DNA of 64,000 nucleotides from CAVTWY01 sp963738575 (lineage in GTDB: Bacteria > Pseudomonadota > Gammaproteobacteria > Burkholderiales > Burkholderiaceae_C): positions 372,001-436,000 of the forward strand of contig CAVTWY010000001.1 in assembly GCA_963738575.1 (NCBI GenBank), given 5' to 3'. The position numbers and the translations under genes were made by a program. Under the pieces are notes generated by a model. It had not been told where the DNA came from, ran no database searches, and saw only the letters and a program-made list of their open reading frames with translations. Positions within the stretch are counted from its first letter, which is position 1, and each line of letters starts with the position of its first letter. Shown here piece by piece: positions 55,463-63,340 of this stretch.

Positions 55463-55933
55463 TTAAGTGCCGCCCGCGTAGCCTTGCTGGCGCCACGCGT
55501 CAAACACAGCAACGGCCACGGCGTTGCTTAAATTCAAACTGCGTTGCCCACGTTGCATGGGCAATCGAACCCGTTGATCGGGGGCAAACTGCGACAACAC
55601 AGGTGCTGCCAACCCGGCAGTTTCGTTGCCAAACACCAGGCAATCACCAGGCTGCCACGCCATGCTCGAAAGCGGCTTGGCACCTCGGGTGGTGAAGGCA
55701 AAACAGCGGCTGGGGTCAGCGCGCGATGACTGCAAGAACGCTGGCCACGAGGCATGGCGGCGCACGCTGGCGTACTCGTGGTAGTCCAGCCCCGCCCGCT
55801 GCAATTGTTTGTCGTCCATCGAAAAAGCCAAGGGCTCGATTAAGTGCAACTCGCAGCCGGTGTTGGCCGCCAGTCGGATCACGTTGCCGGTGTTGGGTGG
55901 GATTTGCGGTTCAACCAAGACGATGCGAAACAT
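55463..55933 (-). CDS. trmL: tRNA (cytidine/uridine(34)-2'-O)-methyltransferase
   Basis: 156 residues from ATG 55933 (MFRIVLVEPQIPPNTGNVIR); the open frame extends further upstream without a family match. The SPOUT knot is FGNETAGLAAPVL (SAM binding) with RSLNLSNAVAVAVFDAWRQQ at the C-terminus. TrmL 2'-O-methylates the wobble base of certain leucine tRNAs. comF lies 28 bases upstream on the same strand. Confidence 0.93.
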   Translation of the reverse strand: MFRIVLVEPQIPPNTGNVIRLAANTGCELHLIEPLAFSMDDKQLQRAGLDYHEYASVRRHASWPAFLQSSRADPSRCFAFTTRGAKPLSSMAWQPGDCLVFGNETAGLAAPVLSQFAPDQRVRLPMQRGQRSLNLSNAVAVAVFDAWRQQGYAGGT

Positions 55934-55961
55934 GCGGGGCGCGTTGGGATTAGGGGCAAAC

Positions 55962-56726
55962 TTAGGTTGTTGATGCGCTGCCCGGGGCGGGCGTTCGCGC
56001 CAATAACCATACTTCAACTTCGTGAGCGCCAGCCTCCAACAAGGCCCTTGTGGCTTCGATGGTGCTGGCACCGGTGGTCATCACATCGTCCACCAGCGCG
56101 ACACGACGGTGGTGGACGTGGCGCGCGGCATCGGCTGCCACGTGCATGGTGCCTTGCACGTTCATCATGCGCTCCGAACGTGAGAGGCTGCGCTGCGGCG
56201 TCGCGTCAAACACGCGTGCGAGGAGATGAGGCGATGCTGGCTTTTGCATCTGCCGGGCCACCCGTCGCGCCAGCTCCCACGCGGGGTTGAAGCCGCGCGA
56301 GCGAAGGCGCGCCGGCCCCGCCGGCATGGGAACCACGATGTCGCATGCGGGCCGCGTGGTGCCTGCACCATCGGTACGAAGTGCATGCACCAACAGGCGC
56401 GACAGCGCGCCAGTCAGGTCAAGGGCTTGATGGGCTTTGAAAGCATCGATCACGCCGTCCCAGGGGAATCGGTAGTCGCATGCTGCAACGGCACGCACAA
56501 ACGGAAAGGGCAGAGCGTTGGCGTCACAGGCTTCGCAACGGAGCACAGCGCTGGGAAGCGACAACGCGCAGTGCAGACAACGCGGAACGGGTGTGGCAAA
56601 TCGGCTGATGCAAAGGGCGCAGATGCGATCGGCACCCATCGTGTGACACACCGCGCAAAGTGAAGGGGGGGCGAGGCGCGTCAGCCAAGGTCTGCAACGC
56701 GTGGCAAGGGCAGCAAAGGACGGCAT
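55962..56726 (-). CDS. comF: ComF-family phosphoribosyltransferase-like protein
   Basis: 254 residues. Cysteine pairs at the N-terminus (LCAVCHTMGADRICALCIS; RCLHCALSLPSAVLRCEAC) are of zinc-ribbon type. The C-terminal domain has GFNPAWELARRVARQMQK and the phosphoribosyltransferase-like VALVDDVMTTGASTIEATRA. ComF proteins are linked to natural transformation and DNA uptake. It is divergent from the BioC-like gene (23-base gap). Confidence 0.9.
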   Translation of the reverse strand: MPSFAALATRCRPWLTRLAPPSLCAVCHTMGADRICALCISRFATPVPRCLHCALSLPSAVLRCEACDANALPFPFVRAVAACDYRFPWDGVIDAFKAHQALDLTGALSRLLVHALRTDGAGTTRPACDIVVPMPAGPARLRSRGFNPAWELARRVARQMQKPASPHLLARVFDATPQRSLSRSERMMNVQGTMHVAADAARHVHHRRVALVDDVMTTGASTIEATRALLEAGAHEVEVWLLARTPAPGSASTT

Positions 56727-56749
56727 CGGGTCAATATACTGGCTGCACG

Positions 56750-57679
56750 ATGCCCCTCGACGCCCCCGTCATCACAACCAGCGACGTGGCGCATGACGCC
56801 CCAGCACTTCTGCGCCAATTGACGGCTTGGATGCAACAGCAACAGCCCCCCTGGCTGCACGCCGAAGTGGCGCGCCGCATGGGTGAGCGGCTGCCGCTGT
56901 TCAAACAACAACCTGCCCGGGTGCTGCAATGGTGGCCCACGTCGGGTGGTGGCGACTCGTTGTTGCGGCAAACCTACCCGCATGCAGCACTGACGTGCGT
57001 TGAACCCGAAGGTTTGCATCGGGTGAGGCCCTTGAACGCCAACCCCGAGCGCACCGCCTGGGCGCGGTGGTGGCGGCGAGTCACCCAGCCCGAGGCCATG
57101 CAGCAGCCGCGCCATGCGGTGAGCGACCATGCCGTGGCGCCGGATTCTTGCGAGCTGATCTGGGCCAACATGGCGCTGCATGCTGCGCCCGACCGTCGTC
57201 AAATGGTCGAAGGCTGGCACCAAGCGCTTGCGGTGGGTGGGTTGGTGATGTTTTCAACGCTTGGGCCTGACACGTTGCGGGAGCTGCGAAGCTTGTACCG
57301 CGATCAGCGATGGGGCCCTTGCGCTGCGGGGCTCGTCGACATGCACGACGTGGGCGACGATTTGGTGCGTGCGGGGTTTGCAGACCCGGTGATGGACCAG
57401 GAGCAGCTGACGTTGCATTGGGCTGACGCCAATACCATGCTGGCCGAGCTACGCACCCTGGGACGCAACACCGCCCCTACCCGATTTCAAGGGCTGCGCA
57501 CGCCCCGCTGGCGCCAAACGATGGACCTTCATTTGCTGCGACGCGCGGCTGACCAACGAATCACCCTCACTTTTGAGGTGATTTATGGCCATGCCTTCAA
57601 AGTGAAACGCGGCAGCTCGTCGATCGCTGTAGACGAACTGCGCAGCACGTTGCCGTCAAGGCGCAGGGCAGCCCGCTGA
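56750..57679 (+). CDS. BioC-like SAM methyltransferase with degenerate motif I
   Basis: 309 residues from the ATG at 56750. The fold is recognisable from ELIWANMALHAAPDRRQMVE, GGLVMFSTLGPDTLRELRSL, MHDVGDDLVRAGFADPVMDQ, and LTFEVIYGHAFKV at the end. The SAM-binding motif I region reads ARVLQWWPTSGGGDSLLRQT instead of a classic GxGxG. The family is related to BioC (malonyl-ACP O-methyltransferase of biotin synthesis), but the locus carries no other bio genes. Substrate unproven; the Trp-rich loop may change the cofactor site. Divergent from comF. Confidence 0.8.
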   Translation: MPLDAPVITTSDVAHDAPALLRQLTAWMQQQQPPWLHAEVARRMGERLPLFKQQPARVLQWWPTSGGGDSLLRQTYPHAALTCVEPEGLHRVRPLNANPERTAWARWWRRVTQPEAMQQPRHAVSDHAVAPDSCELIWANMALHAAPDRRQMVEGWHQALAVGGLVMFSTLGPDTLRELRSLYRDQRWGPCAAGLVDMHDVGDDLVRAGFADPVMDQEQLTLHWADANTMLAELRTLGRNTAPTRFQGLRTPRWRQTMDLHLLRRAADQRITLTFEVIYGHAFKVKRGSSSIAVDELRSTLPSRRRAAR

Positions 57680-57695
57680 CGGATGCCCCATCCCG

Positions 57696-58103
57696 TTAGG
57701 CGTCCGCGCTTCGATGCGCCACCCTCAGCCCGAGATGCAGTTCAAACGGATCGAAGTCGCGATCGGCATGCAGCAGCGAGTAGCCAGCCTCGATGCACTT
57801 GGTTGCGATAAGCGTGTCAATCGTCTTTCGTGTCGTATAACCAAGGGCCTGCAACGCTCGAAAGTTCTTTGCAGCTTGCAAAGCAACCTCGAAACCACCG
57901 AGTTCAACAAAGTCAAACGTTTCCAGCGTCTTGCGGGCTTGGTTGAAATCTCGTTCGGTGCGAAATCCTTGAAGTACTTCGGTCATCACCAGATCTCCCA
58001 CCACAATCCGCTCTTGGGCCAGAAGCTCGTCAAGTCGCTCAACCTGTGGCGTCGGCTTTCCCCGAAAGAAGTCGATCCAAACGCTGGAATCAACCAGAAT
58101 CAC
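57696..58103 (-). CDS. vapC: VapC-type PIN-domain toxin (second pair)
   Basis: 135 residues: MILVDSSVWIDFFRG with Asp5 and Asp11, MTEVLQGFRTERDF with Glu42, and TIDTLIATKCIEAGYSLLHA with a later Asp pair HADRDFDPFELH. These match the metal-binding carboxylates of the PIN fold. It overlaps the VapB antitoxin end by four bases (58100-58103). This VapC differs from the first pair (2765-3175) in its signature, so the two are not recent duplicates. Probably active. Confidence 0.9.
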   Translation of the reverse strand: MILVDSSVWIDFFRGKPTPQVERLDELLAQERIVVGDLVMTEVLQGFRTERDFNQARKTLETFDFVELGGFEVALQAAKNFRALQALGYTTRKTIDTLIATKCIEAGYSLLHADRDFDPFELHLGLRVAHRSADA

Positions 58104-58294
58104 TTGTCAGTCCTCATGGCGTTCAAGTCGCCTTCCCACTGCAACTTTCCGCGCATCTTTCGAACCTCGACTTGTTTGCCCAGCTGCACCAAGTTTCGAA
58201 GGCCGAGCTCAACCGCCTCGCGCTTGGTCTTGGCCCCGGTGTAGCGCAGAGCGTCTTTCATGAGCTTGTCATCGATCTCAATGTTGGTTCGCAT
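58100..58294 (-). CDS. vapB: VapB-type antitoxin (second pair)
   Basis: 64 residues from ATG 58294 (MRTNIEIDDKLMKDALRYTG), a ribbon-helix-helix N-terminus, with TKREAVELGLRNLVQLGKQV following. A longer ATG at 58306 is possible, but family members begin at MRTNI. The C-terminal KMRGKLQWEGDLNAMRTDK should bind the toxin. It is encoded directly upstream of and overlaps vapC. A palindrome covers its 5' end. Confidence 0.88.
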   Translation of the reverse strand: MRTNIEIDDKLMKDALRYTGAKTKREAVELGLRNLVQLGKQVEVRKMRGKLQWEGDLNAMRTDK

Positions 58295-58295
58295 G

Positions 58296-58325
58296 ATGTG
58301 TACCATCAGTGGTTAAGATACACAT
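58296..58325 (-). promoter_or_regulatory. Palindromic operator of the second vapBC
   Basis: ATGTGTA (58296-58302) and TACACAT (58319-58325) form a perfect 7-bp inverted repeat around 16 bases. A minus-strand TATAAT (58324-58329) overlaps the upstream arm, with no convincing -35. Likely the VapBC autorepression site. The remainder of the 58330-58509 gap holds nothing recognisable. Confidence 0.6.
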
Positions 58326-58509
58326 TATACGCCGCTGAACAACGCCAAGCATGCGTCCAATAGCCCCTTGGGCCTGCTTGGTATCGCGGCGAAATGGCCG
58401 CTGGCGCTAAGGCGCTTGACTAGAATTGAGGTTGCCATGCAGCAAGTCGGGGCCACGCGTATCCTCGCGTCCTCCAAGCCTTGCCGGCGGGTGGTAAAGC
58501 TTCGCGCCC

Positions 58510-59058
58510 ATGACCCTGTCATCAACCTCCAACCGCCCGTCGCGACGGGACGAGGGTGCTTCGCGCCAGCCCTGGAGCCCCGGTCACGTGCACTCGCAAG
58601 AGGCGGCGTGTGGCGAAAGCCTGACATGGACACTTAAGCGGAATTGCGCACTCACCCCCCGCGAGTTGGCGGGCGCTTACGGGTTGATGTGTGGCTTTTC
58701 GCTGCTGGTGGGGCTTGGTTTTGCTTGGGCGGGGTTCAATTTCATCCTTGGTTTTGCGGTCATCGAATTGCTCGCCGTGGGCACCGCCATGCTGGTGTGG
58801 GCTAGACACGCCACCGACGGTGAAGTGGTGACGCTGTGCAACAATGTGATTTGTGTCCAGCGCTGTACGGGCCCTCGGGTGGACGTGGTTGAAATGCCAG
58901 CAGCGTGGGTGCGTGTCAAGGCTGAATCTCGCAGCGTGGCGCTGCGCACAGGGACACAGAGAATTTTGGTGGGTGCGCAGGCCCATCGTGCCAGCCGCGC
59001 TGCTTTTGCAGCCGAGTTGCGGCAGGCACTGCGCGCACCCTTGCCTCAATCGATTTAG
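58510..59058 (+). CDS. DUF2244 membrane protein
   Basis: 182 residues. A Ser/Arg-rich N-terminal stretch leads to SLTWTLKRNCALTPRELAGA, then two membrane segments (YGLMCGFSLLVGLGFAWAGF; FILGFAVIELLAVGTAMLVW). The soluble C-terminal part has VQRCTGPRVDVVEMPAAWVR and ends in a basic tail. DUF2244 proteins are uncharacterised but usually lie beside cytochrome c oxidase genes, as here (8 bases from coxB). The association supports a role in oxidase biogenesis or membrane function, inferred. Confidence 0.85.
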   Translation: MTLSSTSNRPSRRDEGASRQPWSPGHVHSQEAACGESLTWTLKRNCALTPRELAGAYGLMCGFSLLVGLGFAWAGFNFILGFAVIELLAVGTAMLVWARHATDGEVVTLCNNVICVQRCTGPRVDVVEMPAAWVRVKAESRSVALRTGTQRILVGAQAHRASRAAFAAELRQALRAPLPQSI

Positions 59059-59065
59059 AACGACG

Positions 59066-60637
59066 ATGACAACGATGACGACGACGCTTGCTTCGAAAAT
59101 GATCTTGGGCTTGAGCTTGGCGGCATGGGGCGCTGTGTCGCAAGCCGCTGCGGCGGTCAAAGACTTGCCGGGTGGCCCGGCGGTGAATCAGCTCAACATG
59201 CATCCGCCAGCCACGGCGATTGCAGTCGAGCAGCACTGGCTGCACAACTTCATGATGATCATCTGCGTGGTGATCTTCGTGGCGGTTTTTGCGGTGATGT
59301 TTTACTCCATCTTCGTGCACCGCAAGTCGCGTGGTGCCAAAGCCGCCAACTTTCACGAAAGCACGGCGGTGGAGATCGCCTGGACGGTGATTCCGTTTTT
59401 GATCGTCATTGGCATGGCGTTGCCAGCCACTAAAACGGTGGTGGCCATGAAGGACACATCCAACGCCGACGTCACCATCAAAGCCACCGGGCACCAGTGG
59501 AAGTGGGGTTACGACTACCTCAACGGCGAAGGTTCAGGCATTGGCTTCTTGTCCACCCTGGACACCGCGCAGCGCAATTTGTCGAGCGCAGGCACGCCCC
59601 AAGGCGACGACTACCTGCTGAAGGTTGACAACCCGATGGTGGTGCCGGTGAACAAGAAAGTTCGCATCATCACGACGTCCAATGATGTGATTCACGCGTG
59701 GATGGTGCCTGCCTTTGGCGTCAAGCAAGACGCCATTCCTGGCTTTGTTCGCGACACCTGGTTCCGTGCTGACCGCACCGGCGACTTCTATGGCCAGTGT
59801 GCCGAGCTGTGCGGCAAAGAGCACGCCTACATGCCGATTCACGTCAAGGTCGTTTCGCAGGCTGATTACACCCAATGGGTGGGCGGCGAAATGAAGAAAT
59901 TGGCCGCCAAGGCAGACGACCCCAGCAAAGTTTGGACGCTGGCTGACTTGCAGGCGCGTGGTGAGAAGGTCTACAACACCAACTGTGCTGCCTGCCATCA
60001 GGCCACGGGCATGGGCGCAGGCCCCATCAAGGCGCTGGTGGGCTCGGCGGTGGTGCTGGCCGCTGACGCGTCCAAGCAAATCAATGTGCTGCTGAATGGT
60101 CAAAACAACGGCGCCATGCCCGCATGGAAGCAACTGTCAGACACCGATTTGGCGGCCGTGTCCAGCTACACCAAAAACGCGTGGAGCAACAAGACAGGTG
60201 CCTTGGTGCAACCCGCTGATGTAGCTGCTGTGCGCGCAGGCAAGACCCTGGCGGTGTCGACCACGGCTGTTGCAGCGTCACCGGTGCAAGCCGTTGCCAA
60301 CACACCGGCTGCGGCCAACAGCGCTTTGCCGGTGAGTGTCTTCTTTGCTGTGGGCAAGAGTGCGTTGGACGCCGAAGCCAAGAAAATCGTCGATGTGGCG
60401 GGCCTGACGCTGAAAGCCGCACCCGATACCAAAGTGGCCTTGTCGGGCTACGTCGACACCTCGGGCAGTGCGGCCAAAAACGCCGAGCTGGCCAAAGAGC
60501 GTGCCAAGGCAGTGCGTGCTGCGTTGCTAGCGGCCGGCGTCAGCGCCGACCGCATCGAAATGCGCAAACCCGAAAGCATTGCTGCGGGGTCGGCCGCGTC
60601 GTCGCAAGCTCGCCGCGTTGACATCGTTGCTCGCTAA
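59066..60637 (+). CDS. coxB: Cytochrome c oxidase subunit II fused to cytochrome c and OmpA-like domains
   Basis: 523 residues from ATG 59066 (59075 is an alternative). After a signal, two membrane helices (FMMIICVVIFVAVFAVMFYS; TVIPFLIVIGMALPATKTVV) lead to the CuA domain with CAELCGKEHAYM (Cys245, Cys249, His253). A fused cytochrome c domain has CAACH (Cys307, Cys310, His311). After an Ala/Val-rich linker, the last ~100 residues (about 421-523) form an OmpA-like domain: VFFAVGKSALDAEAKKIVDV, ALSGYVDTSGSAAKNAELAK, RAKAVRAALLAAGVSADRIE and SQARRVDIVAR. It receives electrons from cytochrome c. The OmpA-like end could bind peptidoglycan; this addition is unusual. Confidence 0.95.
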   Translation: MTTMTTTLASKMILGLSLAAWGAVSQAAAAVKDLPGGPAVNQLNMHPPATAIAVEQHWLHNFMMIICVVIFVAVFAVMFYSIFVHRKSRGAKAANFHESTAVEIAWTVIPFLIVIGMALPATKTVVAMKDTSNADVTIKATGHQWKWGYDYLNGEGSGIGFLSTLDTAQRNLSSAGTPQGDDYLLKVDNPMVVPVNKKVRIITTSNDVIHAWMVPAFGVKQDAIPGFVRDTWFRADRTGDFYGQCAELCGKEHAYMPIHVKVVSQADYTQWVGGEMKKLAAKADDPSKVWTLADLQARGEKVYNTNCAACHQATGMGAGPIKALVGSAVVLAADASKQINVLLNGQNNGAMPAWKQLSDTDLAAVSSYTKNAWSNKTGALVQPADVAAVRAGKTLAVSTTAVAASPVQAVANTPAAANSALPVSVFFAVGKSALDAEAKKIVDVAGLTLKAAPDTKVALSGYVDTSGSAAKNAELAKERAKAVRAALLAAGVSADRIEMRKPESIAAGSAASSQARRVDIVAR

Positions 60638-60691
60638 GCGCCAGCAGCCACTGCACTGCATCCAGATTCAAGAGTTTGAGGAGCCAATCCA

Positions 60692-62326
60692 ATGAGCGCC
60701 GTTATTGACCACCACCATGGCCACGGTCATGCCCACGACGATCACCACGATGATCACCACGCCCCCACGGGCTGGCGTCGCTGGTTGTACGCGACGAACC
60801 ACAAAGACATCGGCACGATGTACTTGTTGTTCTCGTTCACCATGTTCATGATCGGTGGCATTTTGGCGCTGCTGATCCGCCTTGAGCTGTTTCAACCGGG
60901 CTTGCAGTTTGTCAACCCCGAACTGTTCAACCAGTTCACCACCATGCACGGCCTCATCATGGTGTTCGGCGCCATCATGCCGGCGTTCGTGGGCTTTGCA
61001 AACTGGATGATTCCGTTGCAAATTGGCGCGGCGGACATGGCCTTTGCGCGCATGAACAACCTGTCGTTTTGGTTGCTCATTCCTGCCGGTTTGATGCTGG
61101 CGGGCTCGTTCTTCATGCCCGGCGGCGCCCCCGCAGCCGGCTGGACACTTTACGCGCCGCTGACGCTGCAAATGGGCCCGTCGATGGACGCCGGCATTTT
61201 TGCCATGCACATCATGGGTGCCAGCTCGATCATGGGTTCGATCAACATCGTGGTCACCATCTTGAACATGCGTGCGCCAGGCATGACGCTGATGAAGATG
61301 CCGATGTTTGCCTGGACATGGCTCATCACCGCGTACTTGCTGATTGCCGTGATGCCCGTGTTGGCCGGTGCCATCACGATGACACTCACCGACCGCCACT
61401 TTGGCACCACGTTCTTTAACGCGGCAGGTGGTGGTGACCCGGTGATGTACCAGCACATCTTCTGGTTCTTCGGCCACCCCGAGGTGTACATCATGATCTT
61501 GCCGGCGTTCGGCATCGTGAGCCAGGTGGTGCCAGCCTTTGCGCGCAAGAAGTTGTTTGGCTACACGTCGATGGTGTACGCCACGGCGTCGATTGCCATC
61601 TTGTCTTTCATCGTGTGGGCGCACCACATGTACACCACGGGCATGCCAGTGACGGGCCAGCTCTTCTTCATGTACGCCACCATGTTGATCTCGGTGCCCA
61701 CGGGCGTCAAGGTGTTCAACTGGCTGGCCACCATGTGGCGTGGGTCGATGACGTTCGAAGCGCCCATGCTGTGGGCGGTGGGCTTCATCTTCGTGTTCAC
61801 GATGGGCGGCTTCACGGGCTTGATCTTGTCGATGGCACCCATCGACATCAACCTGCAAGACACGTACTACGTGGTGGCGCACTTCCACTACGTGTTGGTG
61901 GCAGGTTCACTGTTTGGCTTGTTCTCGGGCTTCTACTACTGGAGCCCCAAGTGGACCGGCGTGATGTACAACGAAACGCTGGGCAAGATGCACTTCTGGC
62001 TGAGCCTGATTTTCTTCAACATCACCTTCTTCCCGATGCACTTCTTGGGCTTGGCCGGCATGCCTCGCCGCTACGCCGACTACCCGATGCAGTTTGCCGA
62101 CTTCAACATGCTGGCCTCGGTGGGTGCCTTCGGCTTTGGCCTGACGCAAGTTTTCTTCTTCCTCTTCATCGTCATCCCGATGATGCGCGGCAAGGGCGAG
62201 CCCGCCCCGCAGCGCCCCTGGGAGGGTGCCGAAGGCCTGGAGTGGGAGGTGCCATCGCCCGCGCCGTTCCACACCTACGAGACGCCTCCCAAGTTGGACT
62301 CCAGCGCCACTCGCGTGATTGGTTGA
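60692..62326 (+). CDS. coxA: Cytochrome c oxidase subunit I (aa3-type)
   Basis: 544 residues. It carries haem a, haem a3 and CuB. The N-terminal tail is His-rich (10 His in the first 23 residues). Core motifs: MYLLFSFTMFMIGGILALLI, HGLIMVFGAIMPAFVGFANW (haem-a His), WFFGHPEVYIMILPAFGIVS (CuB His and Tyr cross-link), HHMYTTGMPVTGQLFFMYAT (CuB His), and VVAHFHYVLVAGSLFGLFSG (haem a3/a His). All catalytic residues are present. The His-rich tail may bind metal during copper delivery (inferred). Confidence 0.98.
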   Translation: MSAVIDHHHGHGHAHDDHHDDHHAPTGWRRWLYATNHKDIGTMYLLFSFTMFMIGGILALLIRLELFQPGLQFVNPELFNQFTTMHGLIMVFGAIMPAFVGFANWMIPLQIGAADMAFARMNNLSFWLLIPAGLMLAGSFFMPGGAPAAGWTLYAPLTLQMGPSMDAGIFAMHIMGASSIMGSINIVVTILNMRAPGMTLMKMPMFAWTWLITAYLLIAVMPVLAGAITMTLTDRHFGTTFFNAAGGGDPVMYQHIFWFFGHPEVYIMILPAFGIVSQVVPAFARKKLFGYTSMVYATASIAILSFIVWAHHMYTTGMPVTGQLFFMYATMLISVPTGVKVFNWLATMWRGSMTFEAPMLWAVGFIFVFTMGGFTGLILSMAPIDINLQDTYYVVAHFHYVLVAGSLFGLFSGFYYWSPKWTGVMYNETLGKMHFWLSLIFFNITFFPMHFLGLAGMPRRYADYPMQFADFNMLASVGAFGFGLTQVFFFLFIVIPMMRGKGEPAPQRPWEGAEGLEWEVPSPAPFHTYETPPKLDSSATRVIG

Positions 62327-62333
62327 CCCTGGG

Positions 62334-62450
62334 ATGAGCACCCAAGAGCAGCAACGCAAAGCCAATCGACGACTGGGGTGGATCCTGGCGTCGGTGGCGG
62401 CGGTGTTTGCGCTTGGGTTTGTGGCCAAGATGCTGTTGCTTCAAGGCTGA
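62334..62450 (+). CDS. Small cytochrome oxidase-associated membrane peptide
   Basis: 38 residues, too short for most gene callers. It starts MSTQEQQRKANRRLGWI, then a single membrane helix (LASVAAVFALGFVAKMLLL), and ends QG. GGG precedes the ATG weakly. Placed between coxA (7 bases after its stop) and ctaG (6 bases before its start), the position of the cytochrome oxidase small assembly protein of Burkholderiales. Coding is supported by spacing and by the charged N-terminus with one helix. Confidence 0.75.
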   Translation: MSTQEQQRKANRRLGWILASVAAVFALGFVAKMLLLQG

Positions 62451-62456
62451 GGCACC

Positions 62457-63050
62457 ATGAGCGACGAAGCGGCTGCAACCCAGGGCAACAAGGGCTTGTC
62501 GGTCAAGCTCATCGTCATCGTGGTGGCGATGTTTGGCTTTGGCTACGCCCTGGTGCCCATCTACCGCGCCATTTGCACTGCGCTGGGCATCAACGTGTTG
62601 TCGGTGTCCGAGCGCACGGTAACGGGGCAAGGCTCGGGCAAAAAGCTCAGCAGCACCCAGATCGACACCAGCCGCACCATCACGGTTGAGTTTGACGCCA
62701 ATGCCCGCGGTCCCTGGGAGTTCAAGCCGGCGCAGTCGTCGATGACGATTCACCCCGGCGAAGTGGGCCGCGTGATGTACTCATTCAAGAATGTTCAAGA
62801 TCGCGCCATGGCCGCGCAGGCCATCCCGAGCTACGCGCCCAAACAAGCCACAGCGCACTTCAACAAACTTGAGTGCTTTTGCTTCAACGAGTACACCTTG
62901 GCCCCAGGCGAGGCCAAAGAATGGCCGGTTGTGTTTGTGATCGACCCCAAGCTCCCCAAAGACGTCACCACCATCACCTTGTCGTACACCTTTTTTGAGG
63001 TGGCAGGCAAGGGCTTGGCGGCCAAGCCGCCCGTGGAGCCCAAGTCATGA
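62457..63050 (+). CDS. ctaG: Cytochrome c oxidase assembly protein CtaG (Cox11-type)
   Basis: 197 residues. CtaG/Cox11 inserts copper into subunit I (CuB site). One N-terminal membrane helix (LIVIVVAMFGFGYALVPIY) is followed by a periplasmic immunoglobulin-like domain with FNKLECFCFNEYTLAPGEAK, in which the CFCF cysteines bind copper. VVFVIDPKLPKDVTTITLSY is the following conserved strand. It overlaps the DUF2970 gene by four bases (63047-63050). Confidence 0.96.
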   Translation: MSDEAAATQGNKGLSVKLIVIVVAMFGFGYALVPIYRAICTALGINVLSVSERTVTGQGSGKKLSSTQIDTSRTITVEFDANARGPWEFKPAQSSMTIHPGEVGRVMYSFKNVQDRAMAAQAIPSYAPKQATAHFNKLECFCFNEYTLAPGEAKEWPVVFVIDPKLPKDVTTITLSYTFFEVAGKGLAAKPPVEPKS

Positions 63051-63286
63051 AGGAAGGCGCAGATGATCTGCGCGCGGCCGTGGCGCGCAAGGGCTCGTTC
63101 GTGCAAACCATGAAGGCGGTGGCGTGGTCGTTTTTTGGGGTTCGCAAATCCAGCGATCAACAAAAGGACGTGTCGCAGCTCAACCCCGTGCACGTGGTGA
63201 TCGCCGGTGTTTTGTCGGCCTTAGCGTTTGTGCTGGTGCTTGTTGTATTGGTGAAGTGGGTCATCGGCAGCGGCATCGCTGCGTGA
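63047..63286 (+). CDS. DUF2970 small membrane protein
   Basis: 79 residues. A soluble N-terminus (FVQTMKAVAWSFFGVRKSSD) is followed by one membrane helix (VVIAGVLSALAFVLVLVVLV). DUF2970 proteins are uncharacterised and occur between ctaG and the subunit III gene, as here. It overlaps ctaG by four bases and precedes coxC by 54. Confidence 0.85.
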   Translation: MKEGADDLRAAVARKGSFVQTMKAVAWSFFGVRKSSDQQKDVSQLNPVHVVIAGVLSALAFVLVLVVLVKWVIGSGIAA

Positions 63287-63340
63287 CCCCAAAGATTTCA
63301 TTTCAAAAGATTCAAGATAGCGTTCGAGGAGCAACACAAG

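Noticed and set aside
60668..61888. Open frame antisense to coxA
   Set aside because: Overlaps the invariant oxidase gene and is His/Arg/Asp-rich, as expected of a reverse-strand artefact.
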